Of a stretch of 13,541 nucleotides of DNA, positions 13,473 through 13,541 are shown one piece after another. The stretch covers positions 1 to 13,541 of the forward strand of contig JAHITH010000047.1 in NCBI GenBank assembly GCA_018817845.1. Direction: 5' to 3'. Source of the DNA: Patescibacteria group bacterium (GTDB lineage Bacteria; Patescibacteriota; Microgenomatia; UBA1400; MFAQ01). Below the pieces are notes generated by a model that ran no database searches, was not told the origin of the DNA, and worked only from the letters and a program-made list of their open reading frames with translations. Numbering within the stretch: position 1 is the first letter of the stretch; every line of letters starts with the position of its first letter. The translations under genes and the position numbers were made by a program.

Positions 13473-13541
13473 CTAATGTTCCCTTTGAACTTAGATTTTC
13501 ATGTGAGCTACGTAAGAACAAAAACACAAATTAACAAGCAC

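Larger units (their letters stand above)
13425..13541. other. Non-coding right end of the window
   Basis: 117 nt with no supported gene. It contains the repeat arm at 13429-13440 and a DnaA-box-like site at 13464-13472. No terminator hairpin for rnhA is apparent and no tRNA-like cloverleaf is seen. Confidence 0.5.

Noticed and set aside
13425..13541. Possible small RNA or tRNA at the right end
   Set aside because: No cloverleaf, conserved RNA motif or terminator hairpin could be found by eye.

Overview
The window looks like chromosomal DNA from a Candidate Phyla Radiation (Patescibacteria) bacterium, perhaps a Microgenomates-like lineage. The grounds are a streamlined dnaN/dnaA and rpmH-rnpA-yidD-yidC-jag locus with many overlapping genes, a two-part VirB4 ATPase beside a PrgI-type protein ending in a carboxypeptidase-regulatory-like domain, and A+C-rich, G-poor coding on the + strand. 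The lineage is inferred from gene content and style. No rRNA or tRNA gene is present to confirm it.

Layout. (1) 1-5954, + strand: the downstream part of a type IV secretion-like (T4SS) operon. It holds the C-terminal end of a probable PrgI-family protein, a TraC/VirB4 N-terminal-like protein, the VirB4 ATPase, a large membrane protein ending in an M23 peptidase domain, and a single-pass anchored protein I do not recognise. (2) 5935-8703, - strand: dnaN and dnaA, separated by a 273-nt stretch of about 78% A+T with a heptamer tandem repeat and degenerate DnaA-box-like sites, a candidate oriC. (3) 8858-9473, + strand: a MntA/HepT toxin-antitoxin pair lodged between dnaA and rpmH, with base skew unlike everything around it. 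(4) 9517-11787: rpmH, then an inverted cysteine-rich gene of unknown function, then rnpA-yidD-yidC-jag (RNA processing, membrane-protein insertion, RNA binding). (5) 11816-13424: an O-antigen ligase/polymerase-like membrane protein and an RNase HI carrying an in-frame REP-like insertion. (6) 13425-13541: non-coding, with a second copy of the repeat core and a DnaA-box-like 9-mer.

How the parts work together. DnaA and DnaN serve replication initiation and processivity. RpmH, RnpA, YidD, YidC and Jag form the classic translation, tRNA-maturation and membrane-insertion cluster. The T4SS genes supply a cytoplasmic motor, a membrane component and a cell-wall hydrolase of an envelope-spanning machine. 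Neither relaxase nor VirD4 coupling protein is visible here.

The most notable observations are: an extended -10 element (TGnTAnnnT) 6-8 nt before the start codon of all four + strand genes that begin a transcript here, which predicts leaderless or near-leaderless mRNAs; the REP-like hairpin inserted in frame in rnhA, whose 12-nt core recurs inverted after the gene; and C-over-G skew on the + strand on both sides of dnaA/dnaN, broken only at the toxin-antitoxin pair.
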